The position numbers and the translations under genes were made by a program. DNA of 64,000 nt from Marivirga arenosa (GTDB taxonomy: Bacteria; Bacteroidota; Bacteroidia; Cytophagales; Cyclobacteriaceae), in assembly GCF_030503875.2 (NCBI RefSeq), contig NZ_CP129968.2, forward strand, positions 3,312,001 through 3,376,000. Direction: 5' to 3'. The notes below the pieces were generated by a model. The model saw only the letters and a program-made list of their open reading frames with translations. It made no database searches and was not told the DNA's origin. Shown here in pieces: positions 8,219 to 16,938 of the stretch. Within the stretch, counting starts at the first letter, position 1, and each line of letters opens with the position of its first letter.

Positions 8219-8782
8219 ATTCTTAAACTTATACCTATAGCACAACAAATTAAAATATCTGAAGAAGTTCTTGTTTCAGAACTTAAAGCACAAAAAGAAA
8301 GTGCGTTTGAATATCTTTATGATAATTACAGTGGTGCTATATATGGTGTTATACTTCGAATAGTAAAATCTGAGGATGTAGCACAGGAGGTACTTCATGA
8401 TTCCTTTATAAAAGCATGGAAAAAAATTAATTCATACAGTGCTGAAAAAGGTCGATTATACACTTGGTTAGTCAATATTAGTAGAAATGCCTCAATTGAT
8501 AAGTTAAGATCAAAAGAAATAAAGAAAACTAGCAAAACCGATTCAGTATCAGACAACGTACATAAGATTGACAATGCAAATTCAACTGAACAATCTATTG
8601 ATGGAATAGGCTTAGATAAGGTTTTAGATAAGTTACCTGAAGATTTAAGGTTTGTAATTGAGCAAATGTATTATAAAGGGTATACGCAATCTGAAATCGC
8701 AGAAGAGTTTGATATTCCGTTAGGAACTGTTAAAACGAGGGCACGAACTGCTATGCGTTCATTAAGAGAATTATTATTGTGA
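8219..8782 (+). CDS. ECF-type RNA polymerase sigma factor with a rare start codon
   Basis: About 187 residues. Region 2 is clear: YLYDNYSGAIYGVI, then EDVAQEVLHDSFIKAWKK and GRLYTWLVNISRNASIDKLR. Region 4 follows: LDKVLDKLPEDLRFVIEQ, GYTQSEIAEEFDIPLGTVKTR (helix-turn-helix) and ARTAMRSLRELLL. It should direct RNA polymerase to a stress or surface regulon. The frame is open from the stop at 8210-8212 to the TGA at 8780-8782 but has no in-frame ATG, GTG or TTG before region 2. The best start is the ATT at 8219, giving an N-terminus of start-LKLIPIAQQIKISEEVL; the in-frame ATA codons at 8231 and 8237 are alternatives. An upstream frameshift or sequencing error is also possible. It overlaps the anti-sigma gene by four bases (GTGA). 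Confidence 0.8.
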   Translation: MLKLIPIAQQIKISEEVLVSELKAQKESAFEYLYDNYSGAIYGVILRIVKSEDVAQEVLHDSFIKAWKKINSYSAEKGRLYTWLVNISRNASIDKLRSKEIKKTSKTDSVSDNVHKIDNANSTEQSIDGIGLDKVLDKLPEDLRFVIEQMYYKGYTQSEIAEEFDIPLGTVKTRARTAMRSLRELLL

Positions 8783-9591
8783 GTAAAATAGAAGCATACA
8801 TATCGTCTGGAGTAATTGAAGCTTTTGTTTTGGGTCAGTTAAATGAACCTGAAACAAAAGAATTATTACAGTATGCAGAAGAGCATGAGGAGGTAAGAAA
8901 AGCGCTTGATGAAGCGGAAGAAACTTTATTTCTTTTAGGAGAAAAAGATAAAGTCGTTCCACCAGCTAATGTAAAAAATACACTTTTTGATGAATTAGGG
9001 ATTAAATCATCACAAGCTAATAATGGGGTTAATATAGAAACTCCAAAATCATCAAAAACAATTAATTTTTACCCATATTTTTCAGCGGCTGCCAGTATTA
9101 TTGCGATAATAGGCATTGTATTAAGTGTTTATTATTACAATTTATGGCAGGATACAGAGTCAAGGTTATCTACCATCATTGCTGAAAACCAAACGATGGC
9201 CCAGCAATACAATGTAGTTAAAAACCAGATGGATCAATATGCCGCTAATATTGAAATTTTACGTCAACCAGGGATTGAAAATGTTCCAATGAAAGGGCTG
9301 GATATTGCCCCAGAAGCTCAAGCAATAGTGCATTGGAATAAAAAAACGAATGAAGTCTTTTTAAATGCTAAATCAATGCCTTCCAATGATGTGAATAATC
9401 AATATCAGTTATGGGCTATAGTAGATGGAACGCCTGTTGACATGGGAGTGTTTGATGTAGCAGGCGATATGACGAGTCTACTGAAAATGAAGACTACTGG
9501 CAAAGCCTCAGCCTTTGCGGTAACCCTCGAACCTAGAGGTGGAAGCGAAAACCCTACCCTAGAAAAAATGTATGTAATCGGACAGATTTAA
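8779..9591 (+). CDS. Anti-sigma factor, RskA-like
   Basis: 270 residues with one membrane helix (about 95-117, YFSAAASIIAIIGIVLSVYY). The N-terminal cytoplasmic helical region would hold the sigma factor; it has no cysteines, so it is not a zinc-binding anti-sigma domain. A coiled-coil-like stretch follows the helix. The C-terminal periplasmic domain (about 165-270) contains NEVFLNAKSMP, YQLWAIVDG, PVDMGVFD and AFAVTLEPRGGSENPT, which fit the RskA C-terminal domain. The GTG start at 8779 overlaps the sigma stop, indicating translational coupling. What signal releases the sigma factor is not visible. The next gene downstream is a T9SS cargo gene, a possible target. Confidence 0.85.
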   Translation: MSKIEAYISSGVIEAFVLGQLNEPETKELLQYAEEHEEVRKALDEAEETLFLLGEKDKVVPPANVKNTLFDELGIKSSQANNGVNIETPKSSKTINFYPYFSAAASIIAIIGIVLSVYYYNLWQDTESRLSTIIAENQTMAQQYNVVKNQMDQYAANIEILRQPGIENVPMKGLDIAPEAQAIVHWNKKTNEVFLNAKSMPSNDVNNQYQLWAIVDGTPVDMGVFDVAGDMTSLLKMKTTGKASAFAVTLEPRGGSENPTLEKMYVIGQI

Positions 9592-9699
9592 AATATATAA
9601 CGGCCTTCTTGACTTTTCTTGCATCTGTTTTAGATTGTTACAATAATTACATTTTTTTTATATCTTTAAAGTTATTTTTATATTAAAATAACTTATGTT

Positions 9700-10770
9700 A
9701 TGAAAAGAATAATATTGTCTCTGTTAATTTTTACAATTTCTTTTACAACTATTGCGCAAAACACCTCTGCAAGTGAACAATTTACTGACTGGGATAATAA
9801 TGGTGGGTGGTCGAATGGAACATCACCTGGAGCAGTTACTTTTTTTGAAGATATAGAAATAGACGGGAGTGTAGTAAGAATTGATGATTTAGATTTAAAT
9901 TTAGGATCAGTACTCACAATTAACACCGGTGATTCATTAGTTGTAGATGGAAATCTTAATGTTAGCTCGTCTTCAGAATTAATAGTAGAAGAAGGCGGAT
10001 ACTTATATGTAAATGGAAATCTAGTAAACGAAGGTTCCTTTATAATTTTTGGAGATTTTACAAATGATGGGATAATTGCTGTTTCTGGAAATTATATAGA
10101 GAATGGTTTAGGCGATTTAAATACAGGTACAAATAGTAATTTTTACGTAAATGGCACTAGCGATGATCCTGGCAATACTGATGGGATAATACCTCCTGAA
10201 ATTCAAGCAATTTACAATACACTCCCAATCGAATTAAAAAGCTTTGAAGGAATTTTAACCCAAAATAAAACGACAGAATTAAAGTGGATAACCGCAAAAG
10301 AAGAAAACTTTTCGCATTTTGAGATTCAGAGATCAATCAATAATCAAGATTTTGAAGTGATTGGAACTGTAAATGGCCTGGGCGAAAGTAATTCTGATGT
10401 ATATTATAGTTTTAATGATAAAAATGTTCCTTATGGCATTGTAAGATACAGACTTAATGCTGTTGACATAGATGAAAGCTTTGAACTATTTGAAGCCATT
10501 GAAATTCAAAACACATTTAGTAGTGAATTAAAAGCATTCCCTAATCCCGTTACAGATTTTTCTAAATTAAGAATTGTGGTCCCCCAAGATTTATCTGGCA
10601 AATTGAATAAAGTGGCTTTATATGACAATGCTGGAAGCTTACTTTACAGTCAAACAAATTATGACCCTATTGATGGGAAGATTGAAATAGAAAATATTAA
10701 GGAAGGAATGTATATTTTAAAAATCACTCATAATGGTTTAACCGAAAATTTGAGGATATTTAAACATTAA
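9700..10770 (+). CDS. T9SS-secreted protein with C-terminal sorting domain (paralogue 2)
   Basis: 356 residues. The signal peptide of about 19 residues ends IAQ. The N-terminal passenger (about 25-165) opens with WDNNGGWSNGTSPG and then repeats short strands of the type VxGNLxxxGxxxxxG, as in a beta-helix. The domain from TLPIELKSF onward (about 175-270) and the sorting domain (about 275-356, with FPNPVTDFSKL and KEGMYILKITHNG) closely follow paralogues 1 and 3, with paralogue 3 the nearer. It probably crosses the outer membrane by T9SS. The gene starts 108 bases after the anti-sigma gene, and a TATCTTTA box at 9661-9668 may be its -7 element. Passenger function is unknown. Confidence 0.85.
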   Translation: MKRIILSLLIFTISFTTIAQNTSASEQFTDWDNNGGWSNGTSPGAVTFFEDIEIDGSVVRIDDLDLNLGSVLTINTGDSLVVDGNLNVSSSSELIVEEGGYLYVNGNLVNEGSFIIFGDFTNDGIIAVSGNYIENGLGDLNTGTNSNFYVNGTSDDPGNTDGIIPPEIQAIYNTLPIELKSFEGILTQNKTTELKWITAKEENFSHFEIQRSINNQDFEVIGTVNGLGESNSDVYYSFNDKNVPYGIVRYRLNAVDIDESFELFEAIEIQNTFSSELKAFPNPVTDFSKLRIVVPQDLSGKLNKVALYDNAGSLLYSQTNYDPIDGKIEIENIKEGMYILKITHNGLTENLRIFKH

Positions 10771-10804
10771 GATCGAAATTAAAGAATGTAATATTCTGAA
10801 AAAC

Positions 10805-10842
10805 AAAAACCGTTTAGGATCATCAGCTTAAACGGTTTTTTT
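10805..10842 (+). terminator. Terminator after T9SS paralogue 2
   Basis: AAAAACCGTTTA and TAAACGGTTTTT make a 12-bp perfect stem around a 12-base loop, followed by more T. Confidence 0.8.
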
Positions 10843-10938
10843 AATGTTCCCTATAAAATATGAAATCAACAATTAGTGCATAAATAACCTACTAGATAAT
10901 TATCCACTTGAGGGGATTGTAGGGGTTTATATGTCAGA

Positions 10939-11175
10939 ATCTATTTCTTACTCGCATTAAAAAGCTTTTGCTTTTCATCTTTGGACAAGCTTTCATAGCC
11001 TTTTTCTGAAATCTTATCTAATATTCTATCAATCTCTTCCTGTTCAGATGCAGAAGAAGAACTACATAAGGATGAATTACCATTTGACTTTTGATTAGAT
11101 GATATACTCTTTTTGTAGGTCACTTTAAACTTTTACTTTTATTTGAACAGACTTTAAAAAAGACTTAAGATTATA
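10939..11175 (-). pseudogene. Broken duplicate of the 3' end of the downstream rhomboid gene
   Basis: The stretch is a close copy of 12779-13020, the 3' end of the rhomboid gene at 12781-13689. It encodes the same Ser-rich linker and the same terminal helix (SASEQEEIDRILDKISEKGY and then SLSKDEKQKLFNASKK), identical over the last 37 or so residues. Upstream of the linker, the copy loses one base relative to the parent around the FFQNLF codons and then decays, with no membrane domain left. A 60-codon open frame from a GTG at 11123 survives only because the tail is conserved; that GTG is the parent's internal Val codon. It probably marks a tandem duplication of a cargo-plus-rhomboid unit. Expression as a small peptide is unlikely but not excluded. 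Confidence 0.85.
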
Positions 11176-11180
11176 GAAGT

Positions 11181-11632
11181 TTGAACAGAAGTGATTCTTC
11201 CTAAAATAATATTTTATTTAACCGTTGAGTAATAATATATAATTTACAATATATAATCTTTAATTTTTAATATTAAATCAGTTTATTATTACATATGGTG
11301 AAGCTACGGATAAACACATAATTATTTTGCGATTAAGATTTTGAACAGAACATTATTTTAATCATCAAACTTTAGAAACATATGATAAAAAATATTCTCA
11401 TTTAAATTAACCTAGAAAGGAACCTGTCTATAAATAAAGAGTTAGTTTTTAATATGACTTTTTGAATAATCTAGGTAAAAATACTCACACTAATAATATA
11501 AGGTTATGTAAATTCACTTAATCTAGATAATTGCCTATAAAAAATTACAAATGTAAATACTCTTAAACAATAGGAAAGCATTCGATCCTCTGTTACTCTA
11601 CTTTTATAATTACAAACAAAACAACAAGGATC
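11181..11632. other. AT-rich stretch without a recognisable gene
   Basis: About 450 bases, very AT-rich, with stops in all frames. I see no RNA fold, repeat array or clear promoter. It lies between the rhomboid remnant and T9SS paralogue 3, and is most simply the decayed remainder of the duplicated rhomboid copy plus the upstream region of paralogue 3. Confidence 0.5.
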
Positions 11633-12736
11633 ATGAAATACTTCTTCACAGCTTTCTCAGTTATTTGTATTTTTTACTTATTTCCAATCTGTGCACAGAA
11701 TTATAAAACTCTTAATGAAAAAACTATAAAATGGAGTGAAGGTTCCGGGTGGATAAGTTATGCTAGTCCTGGCAACCAGCTTTACGGATTAGAAATTAGC
11801 ATAGAAGGTACGGTTATTTTTGACAGCATTGATTATAATTCCTCATTAGTAATCGATGGTTATGAAGAAAATGATGAAGGGATTATCACTGTTGATAGCG
11901 GAGATTCACTAACAATAAATGGTGATTTAATTGTTGAGCCTGGAGGTAAAATTATCGTTAAGAAAAATGCAGTTGTTCAGATTAATGGAAACTTATTGAA
12001 TAAAGGACTTTCCTCATTAGGAACGCCATATGCAGGGGGAGATATAATTAATAATGGAATAATCTTTGTCTCAGGAGATTATTCGCAGCATGCAGGAGCT
12101 ACGCTAACGAATGGCGATAGTAGTATTTTCACTGTTGAAGGAATAATTGATGAGAATAAAAATTATGATTCAGAAAACTCAACTTTGCCGATTAAACTTA
12201 AAAGTTTTACTGGGGTTTTAACAGCTAGTAGCACTATTGAATTGAATTGGGCGACAGCTAAAGAAGAAAACTTTTCCTTTTTCGAAATTCATAGATCAGT
12301 AGATAACCATGCTTTTGAAGTCATCGGTTATATAACGGGTACTGGAAACAGTAATACAGAAGTTGAATACAATTTTACAGATGATACCCCTCCATTTGGA
12401 TTATTGAAATACAGGTTAAAAGCAGTTGATATAGACGATAGTTTTGAGATTTTTCAATCTATAATAATTAAGAATACTTTTAGTAATCAAATAAAAGCTT
12501 ATCCTAATCCGGTTTCAAATACTACAGATTTAAGGTTATTAGTTCCTGAAAAATTATCAGGTAATATAAACAAAGTAGATTTACAAAGTACTTGTGGTAG
12601 AATGCTTTACAGTCAAACTAATTTTGATCCAGCAATTGATAAAATCAATATAAATGGACTGAAGGAAGGAATGTATATTTTAAAAGTAACATATAATGGT
12701 GTAACTGATATACTCAGAATTTTCAAAAGTCAATGA
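11633..12736 (+). CDS. T9SS-secreted protein with C-terminal sorting domain (paralogue 3)
   Basis: 367 residues. The signal peptide of about 21 residues ends ICAQ. The passenger (about 25-175) has the same opening as its paralogues (WSEGSGWISYASPG) and beta-helix-like units around VDSGDSLTINGDLIVEPGG. It is followed by the TLPIKLKSF domain with TAKEENFSFFEIHRS and the sorting domain with YPNPVSNTTDL and KEGMYILKVTYNG. It is closest to paralogue 2, with near-identical LYSQTNxDP and EGMYILK segments, so the two come from a local duplication. It ends 45 bases from the convergent rhomboid gene. Function beyond secretion is unknown. Confidence 0.85.
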   Translation: MKYFFTAFSVICIFYLFPICAQNYKTLNEKTIKWSEGSGWISYASPGNQLYGLEISIEGTVIFDSIDYNSSLVIDGYEENDEGIITVDSGDSLTINGDLIVEPGGKIIVKKNAVVQINGNLLNKGLSSLGTPYAGGDIINNGIIFVSGDYSQHAGATLTNGDSSIFTVEGIIDENKNYDSENSTLPIKLKSFTGVLTASSTIELNWATAKEENFSFFEIHRSVDNHAFEVIGYITGTGNSNTEVEYNFTDDTPPFGLLKYRLKAVDIDDSFEIFQSIIIKNTFSNQIKAYPNPVSNTTDLRLLVPEKLSGNINKVDLQSTCGRMLYSQTNFDPAIDKININGLKEGMYILKVTYNGVTDILRIFKSQ

Positions 12737-12780
12737 TATTTAGAACCCTAAGCTAATGAAAAAACCGTGTTCTTTACTTG

Positions 12781-13689
12781 CTATTTTTTACTCGCATTAA
12801 AAAGCTTTTGTTTTTCATCCTTGGACAAGCTTTCATAGCCTTTTTCTGAAATCTTATCTAAAATTCGATCAATCTCTTCCTGTTCAGATGCAGAAGAAGA
12901 ACTACTTGATGATGAAGTACTACTTGACTTTTGATTAGATGATTTACTCTTTTTGTAAGTCACTTTAATCTTTGGCTTTGATTTGAAAAGATTCTGAAAA
13001 AAACCTAAGGTCATTTGAATCCACAGACCGAAGTCCGTCCCTGCCTGAAGACCTCTAACGTAAAGAAAGCCGATTGCAGCACCCCCTAAGTGAGCAATAT
13101 TACCCCCTGCATTCGGACCAGCAGAATTCAATAAAGATAACACTATGTAAACCGCAACTATGTATTTTATTTTAACTGGTCCTATTAATATCAAATGGAA
13201 TCTATGATCAGGCAATAAGGTTGCAGATGCTGTTGCCACTGCATAAACTGCAGCTGAAGCTCCTACCATACCAGAGGTGGTTCTGTCTGCAAGAAAAGGT
13301 ATTAGGTTATAGGCTAAAATAAATACAACCGCTCCTGCCAGTGCTCCTAAAACATATAAGTTGACTAATTTGGCACTACCCAAATATTGAGAAATGAGCA
13401 TTCCAAACCAATATAAAACCAACATATTCAATAATATATGAAAAAAGCCTGCATGAGAAAATGCATAGGTAATGATGGTCCATGGTCTGTAAATAAATCG
13501 ACCTAAATCAGGTGGGATAGTAAATTGAGCATCTACTATTGCATATAATTCATTAGTACCAGAAAAAGCTCCTATTACTCTAATTAATCCTAAACCAACA
13601 AACACAATGGCGTTGATAATGATTAATTGATTTAATGCATTATTTGGTCGCTTAAAGTTTTGTCTTAATTCATCAAAAAATCCTGCCAT
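12781..13689 (-). CDS. Rhomboid family intramembrane protease with cytoplasmic tail
   Basis: 302 residues with six or so membrane helices. The rhomboid landmarks are the helix-2 block HAGFFHILLNMLVLYWFG, the serine motif GASA (Ser145) and the last-helix histidine in NIAHLGGAAIGF (His200). Most rhomboids have GxSG; here the Gly after Ser is Ala, which may alter the oxyanion hole. Family members cleave membrane-anchored substrates within the bilayer. After the last helix comes a tail with a run of serines (about 252-265) and a charged terminal helix (SEQEEIDRILDKISEKGYES) that was also duplicated at 10939-11175. It lies 5 bases downstream of a second rhomboid gene and belongs to the mutL-rhomboid-rhomboid run. 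Confidence 0.85.
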   Translation of the reverse strand: MAGFFDELRQNFKRPNNALNQLIIINAIVFVGLGLIRVIGAFSGTNELYAIVDAQFTIPPDLGRFIYRPWTIITYAFSHAGFFHILLNMLVLYWFGMLISQYLGSAKLVNLYVLGALAGAVVFILAYNLIPFLADRTTSGMVGASAAVYAVATASATLLPDHRFHLILIGPVKIKYIVAVYIVLSLLNSAGPNAGGNIAHLGGAAIGFLYVRGLQAGTDFGLWIQMTLGFFQNLFKSKPKIKVTYKKSKSSNQKSSSTSSSSSSSSASEQEEIDRILDKISEKGYESLSKDEKQKLFNASKK

Positions 13690-13694
13690 CTTAT

Positions 13695-14486
13695 TTAATA
13701 AAATCTCTTATTATCTTTCTGCCATACCTTTAACAGAATAAATCCAATTAGCATTCCCCCAAGGTGAGCGTAATGTGCAACATTATCTCCAGGAGCATTC
13801 TGTATGCCTGCATATAACTCATATAATCCATAGAAGGTTACAAGGTACTTTGCTTTGATGGGTATTGGTGGAAATAACAAAAACAGTTCTGTATTAGGAA
13901 AAAGCATACCAAAAGCTAATAATATCCCAAAAACTGCACCTGAAGCACCAATTAAAGGTACATTTGCCTGAAATCTTACTACTTCCTGAACTCTTTGAAT
14001 ACTCGCATTTAAATACTCCTGGCTGTTCGGGTTTTCACCGAAAGCATCTATGAAATCATACCACTGGCGGTACACATAATTAGCATTATTATTGATGAAA
14101 GATACGAAACCTTCATAATTAGGATTATTTATATATTGTTGAGCTGCTGATTCTAATTGTTGCATTTCAATGAAATTTACAACTCCAAATAGCATTCCTG
14201 CCCCTATGCCGGTCACCATATAATAGATGAAAAAGCGCTTAGAACCCCAAAACCTTTCCAACATTGGACCGAAGATAAACAAGGCAAACATATTCCCCAG
14301 TAAATGACCAAAACCTGAATGTAAAAACATATAGGTTATAAACTGAAAGGGCTTAAAAGACTCTGCAAATATGTAGCGTAATCCAAAAAGGTTGGCTAAA
14401 TCAAAATTTAGAAGCGATGGGATTAAAAGTAATCCAATATTTATCAGTAAAAGGTTTTTAACAACCGGAGTTAATCTCGCGAACAT
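13695..14486 (-). CDS. Rhomboid family intramembrane serine protease
   Basis: 263 residues with about six membrane helices. It has the standard GASG serine motif (Ser182) and the final-helix histidine in HYAHLGGMLIGF (His241), so it should be catalytically competent. The helix-2 block HSGFGHLLGNMFALFIFG is present. An extra soluble loop of about 70 residues (about 107-176, rich in N, Q, Y) sits between the third helix and the serine-bearing helix. It starts 88 bases after mutL in the same direction and is followed directly by the second rhomboid gene. The two rhomboids may have divided substrates. No substrate can be named. Confidence 0.9.
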   Translation of the reverse strand: MFARLTPVVKNLLLINIGLLLIPSLLNFDLANLFGLRYIFAESFKPFQFITYMFLHSGFGHLLGNMFALFIFGPMLERFWGSKRFFIYYMVTGIGAGMLFGVVNFIEMQQLESAAQQYINNPNYEGFVSFINNNANYVYRQWYDFIDAFGENPNSQEYLNASIQRVQEVVRFQANVPLIGASGAVFGILLAFGMLFPNTELFLLFPPIPIKAKYLVTFYGLYELYAGIQNAPGDNVAHYAHLGGMLIGFILLKVWQKDNKRFY

Positions 14487-14574
14487 AAAATAATTTTAAA
14501 TCAATAAAGTTGATCGACTTATTAAATACTTAATCAACTATAATAAAGTTACCAATATCTAAAAAAGATAATTT

Positions 14575-16419
14575 TTAATTGAAAAAGCTTCCAATTTTAT
14601 TCAGGTCAAAAATAATAAAAGTCGAATTACCTGAAGGTGCATAATTAGGGTTTTGACAGGCAAATAATTTATCTATCAATGCATTCATTTCTTCCGCGTT
14701 AAGTTTTGCCCCAGCTTTAACAGCTGATCGCTTGGCTAATGATCGAGCAATATTTTCGTTTTTAGATACACTTAAGACATTTTTATTATGCTTAAACTGA
14801 TCAATCAATCCCTCAAATACAGATTTCACAGAGGTATCGGTTAATTCAGTAGGCGCTCCATTAATCACTACCGTATCCTTACCAAAGGAAGTAATTACAA
14901 AACCTAAGGCTTTTAATTCCTCCTCCATATCCATTACTAAGGCATAATCTGAAGCAGACAATTGTAGTTGCTCTGGAAAAAGAAATTGCTGTGAACTTCC
15001 ATCATTATTTTTCAAGTGTTGATTAAACTTCTCAAATAATATTCTTTCGTGAGCAGCTTGCTGGTCAACCAACATTAAACCCGACTTTACTTGAGTTGCA
15101 ATGTATTTATTATGAATCTGAAAAATGCTGGTTTTACTATCTCCCCATTCCTGATTTGGGCTTACGGCTTTTACCTCTTCATTAATAGAACTTCCAAAAG
15201 TCAGTGATTGCTGACTCTCATCTATCACTTCTTTTTGATCCTCTTCCTTACTTATTTTATCACTTAATTCTTGAAAATTAGATAGGATTTTATCCCATTC
15301 ACTATCGCTATCCTTCGACTTAAATTTTTGATAATTTGATGACTTTGTTGAAAATTCATCTACCCTACTTCTTCTTGGTGCATTAAAACTAAAATTCACA
15401 TCACTATCAAAATCCAAAGCAGGTGCAACATTGTGAGCACCTAATGCCTGACGGATAGCAGCAGCTAATATTCCATACACCATACGCTCATCATCAAATT
15501 TAATTTCAGTTTTGGTAGGATGGACATTCACATCAATCTTTTTAGGATCAATTTCCAAACACAATACGTAGAATGGATGAGCATCATTTGCTAATAAGCC
15601 TTCAAAGCCGTTTACGACTGCATGATGTAAATAGCCACTTTTTATATATCGATTATTGACAAAGAAAAACTGCTCACCTCTGGTCTTTTTAGCATACTCA
15701 GGTTTTCCTATATAGCCATAAATTTTAAGCTGGTCTGTAGTTTCTTCACAAGCTACCAACTGCTCTTGATAGTTTTTGCCAAATAAACCGACTATTCGTT
15801 GGCTTAATTTTCCTGCATTTAACTGATAAACATCGGTAACATTTTGATGAAGACTAAAAGCCACTTGAGGATTAGCTAATGCCACCCTTTGAAATTCATC
15901 AATAATATGACGCATTTCTACAGGGTTAGATTTTAGGAAATTTCTTCGTGCCGGGACATTATAAAACAAATTCTTAACGGAAATCGAAGTTCCACCAGTA
16001 TAGGCAGTATGGGTCTGCTTTTTTACTTCAGAGGCCTCAACTTCTAACAAAACCCCTAGCTCTGCATCCTCCTTTTTAGTTTTTAGCTCAACTTGAGAAA
16101 CTGCAGCAATAGAGGCCATAGCTTCACCTCTAAACCCCATCGTTTTGAGTTCAAATAGATCTTCGGATTTACGAATTTTTGAGGTAGCATGTCTTTCAAA
16201 ACACATTCTGGCATCCGTTTCAGACATACCTATTCCATCATCAATTACTTGAATTAATTGTTTCCCTGCATCTTTTACAACTAATTTAATTTTCTTACTT
16301 CCAGCATCAATTGAATTTTCCAAAAGCTCCTTCACTACAGAAGCTGGTCTTTGGACTACTTCACCTGCTGCGATCTGATTGGCAATTGCATCAGGTAGTA
16401 ATTGTATAATATCAGACAT
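14575..16419 (-). CDS. mutL: DNA mismatch repair protein MutL
   Basis: 614 residues. The GHKL ATPase N-terminal domain carries [25 protein letters not shown], split across two motifs (NxxD plus GEVV), DDGIGM and [10 protein letters not shown]. The transducer domain follows with [13 protein letters not shown] linker of about 100 polar residues precedes the dimerisation domain. The endonuclease-type motif reads [12 protein letters not shown] (Asp452 to Glu463), with Gln in place of the canonical His. The usual C-terminal CPHGRP zinc site is replaced by NYAPSGNST, so nicking activity is uncertain. MutL couples MutS mismatch recognition to strand removal. It is 8 bases downstream of a small membrane protein gene and upstream of two rhomboid genes. 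Confidence 0.95.
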   Translation of the reverse strand: MSDIIQLLPDAIANQIAAGEVVQRPASVVKELLENSIDAGSKKIKLVVKDAGKQLIQVIDDGIGMSETDARMCFERHATSKIRKSEDLFELKTMGFRGEAMASIAAVSQVELKTKKEDAELGVLLEVEASEVKKQTHTAYTGGTSISVKNLFYNVPARRNFLKSNPVEMRHIIDEFQRVALANPQVAFSLHQNVTDVYQLNAGKLSQRIVGLFGKNYQEQLVACEETTDQLKIYGYIGKPEYAKKTRGEQFFFVNNRYIKSGYLHHAVVNGFEGLLANDAHPFYVLCLEIDPKKIDVNVHPTKTEIKFDDERMVYGILAAAIRQALGAHNVAPALDFDSDVNFSFNAPRRSRVDEFSTKSSNYQKFKSKDSDSEWDKILSNFQELSDKISKEEDQKEVIDESQQSLTFGSSINEEVKAVSPNQEWGDSKTSIFQIHNKYIATQVKSGLMLVDQQAAHERILFEKFNQHLKNNDGSSQQFLFPEQLQLSASDYALVMDMEEELKALGFVITSFGKDTVVINGAPTELTDTSVKSVFEGLIDQFKHNKNVLSVSKNENIARSLAKRSAVKAGAKLNAEEMNALIDKLFACQNPNYAPSGNSTFIIFDLNKIGSFFN

Positions 16420-16427
16420 TTAAAAAA

Positions 16428-16760
16428 TTAACTTCTTCGTTTTCTTAATATGATGTATAATGGGATTAGGAGAAAAAGTGCGAAATATACATTCGCTCCA
16501 TACATTAGATACCCTCCTATTGATAATCCTACAATTACAATCATTAATAATTGAAACAAATCAGCAGATCGGTTTGAACTTCTCCTATTCCTGTATGCTT
16601 CTCTAATACTTTCTACAGAACCGCCATTACTTTCATTTTTTATTTCCTGTCGAATTCTAGCTGTTCTCTTATCTAGATCTTCTTTTACGGGATCGTAATA
16701 TCTTGGCTGGATTTCAAATCTTTGATGGCGTGGAAGCCTAAAAATGGATGGAAATTTCAT
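16428..16760 (-). CDS. Small membrane protein upstream of mutL
   Basis: 110 residues. The N-terminal half is basic and cytoplasmic (RLPRHQRFEIQPRYYDP, then a charged helix). The C-terminal half has two hydrophobic helices (about 68-85 and 90-104) and ends LRKRRS. I recognise no domain. It starts the mutL-rhomboid run and is only 8 bases from mutL, so cotranscription is likely. The link to repair is positional only. Confidence 0.7.
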   Translation of the reverse strand: MKFPSIFRLPRHQRFEIQPRYYDPVKEDLDKRTARIRQEIKNESNGGSVESIREAYRNRRSSNRSADLFQLLMIVIVGLSIGGYLMYGANVYFALFLLIPLYIILRKRRS

Positions 16761-16938
16761 AATTATTCAATTTAAGTCTGATAAATTAAGAACTAAGATG
16801 TTTATATGTAAGTTAAATTTAAATTCTATTGAAATGATTCCAAATTAATTCAACAAATTAGCGTAGTAAAGAATAATTAATCTTTACATAACAAACTTAG
16901 CGCTTATTTAGCTTTTATCATAAAATCAAAACTGCCTC

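Noticed and set aside
8164..8226. Possible 20-codon leader peptide (MNLINSFFIAILSF...) before the sigma gene
   Set aside because: It begins inside the lpdA terminator stem, and reaching the sigma frame would need a frameshift; no support for translation.
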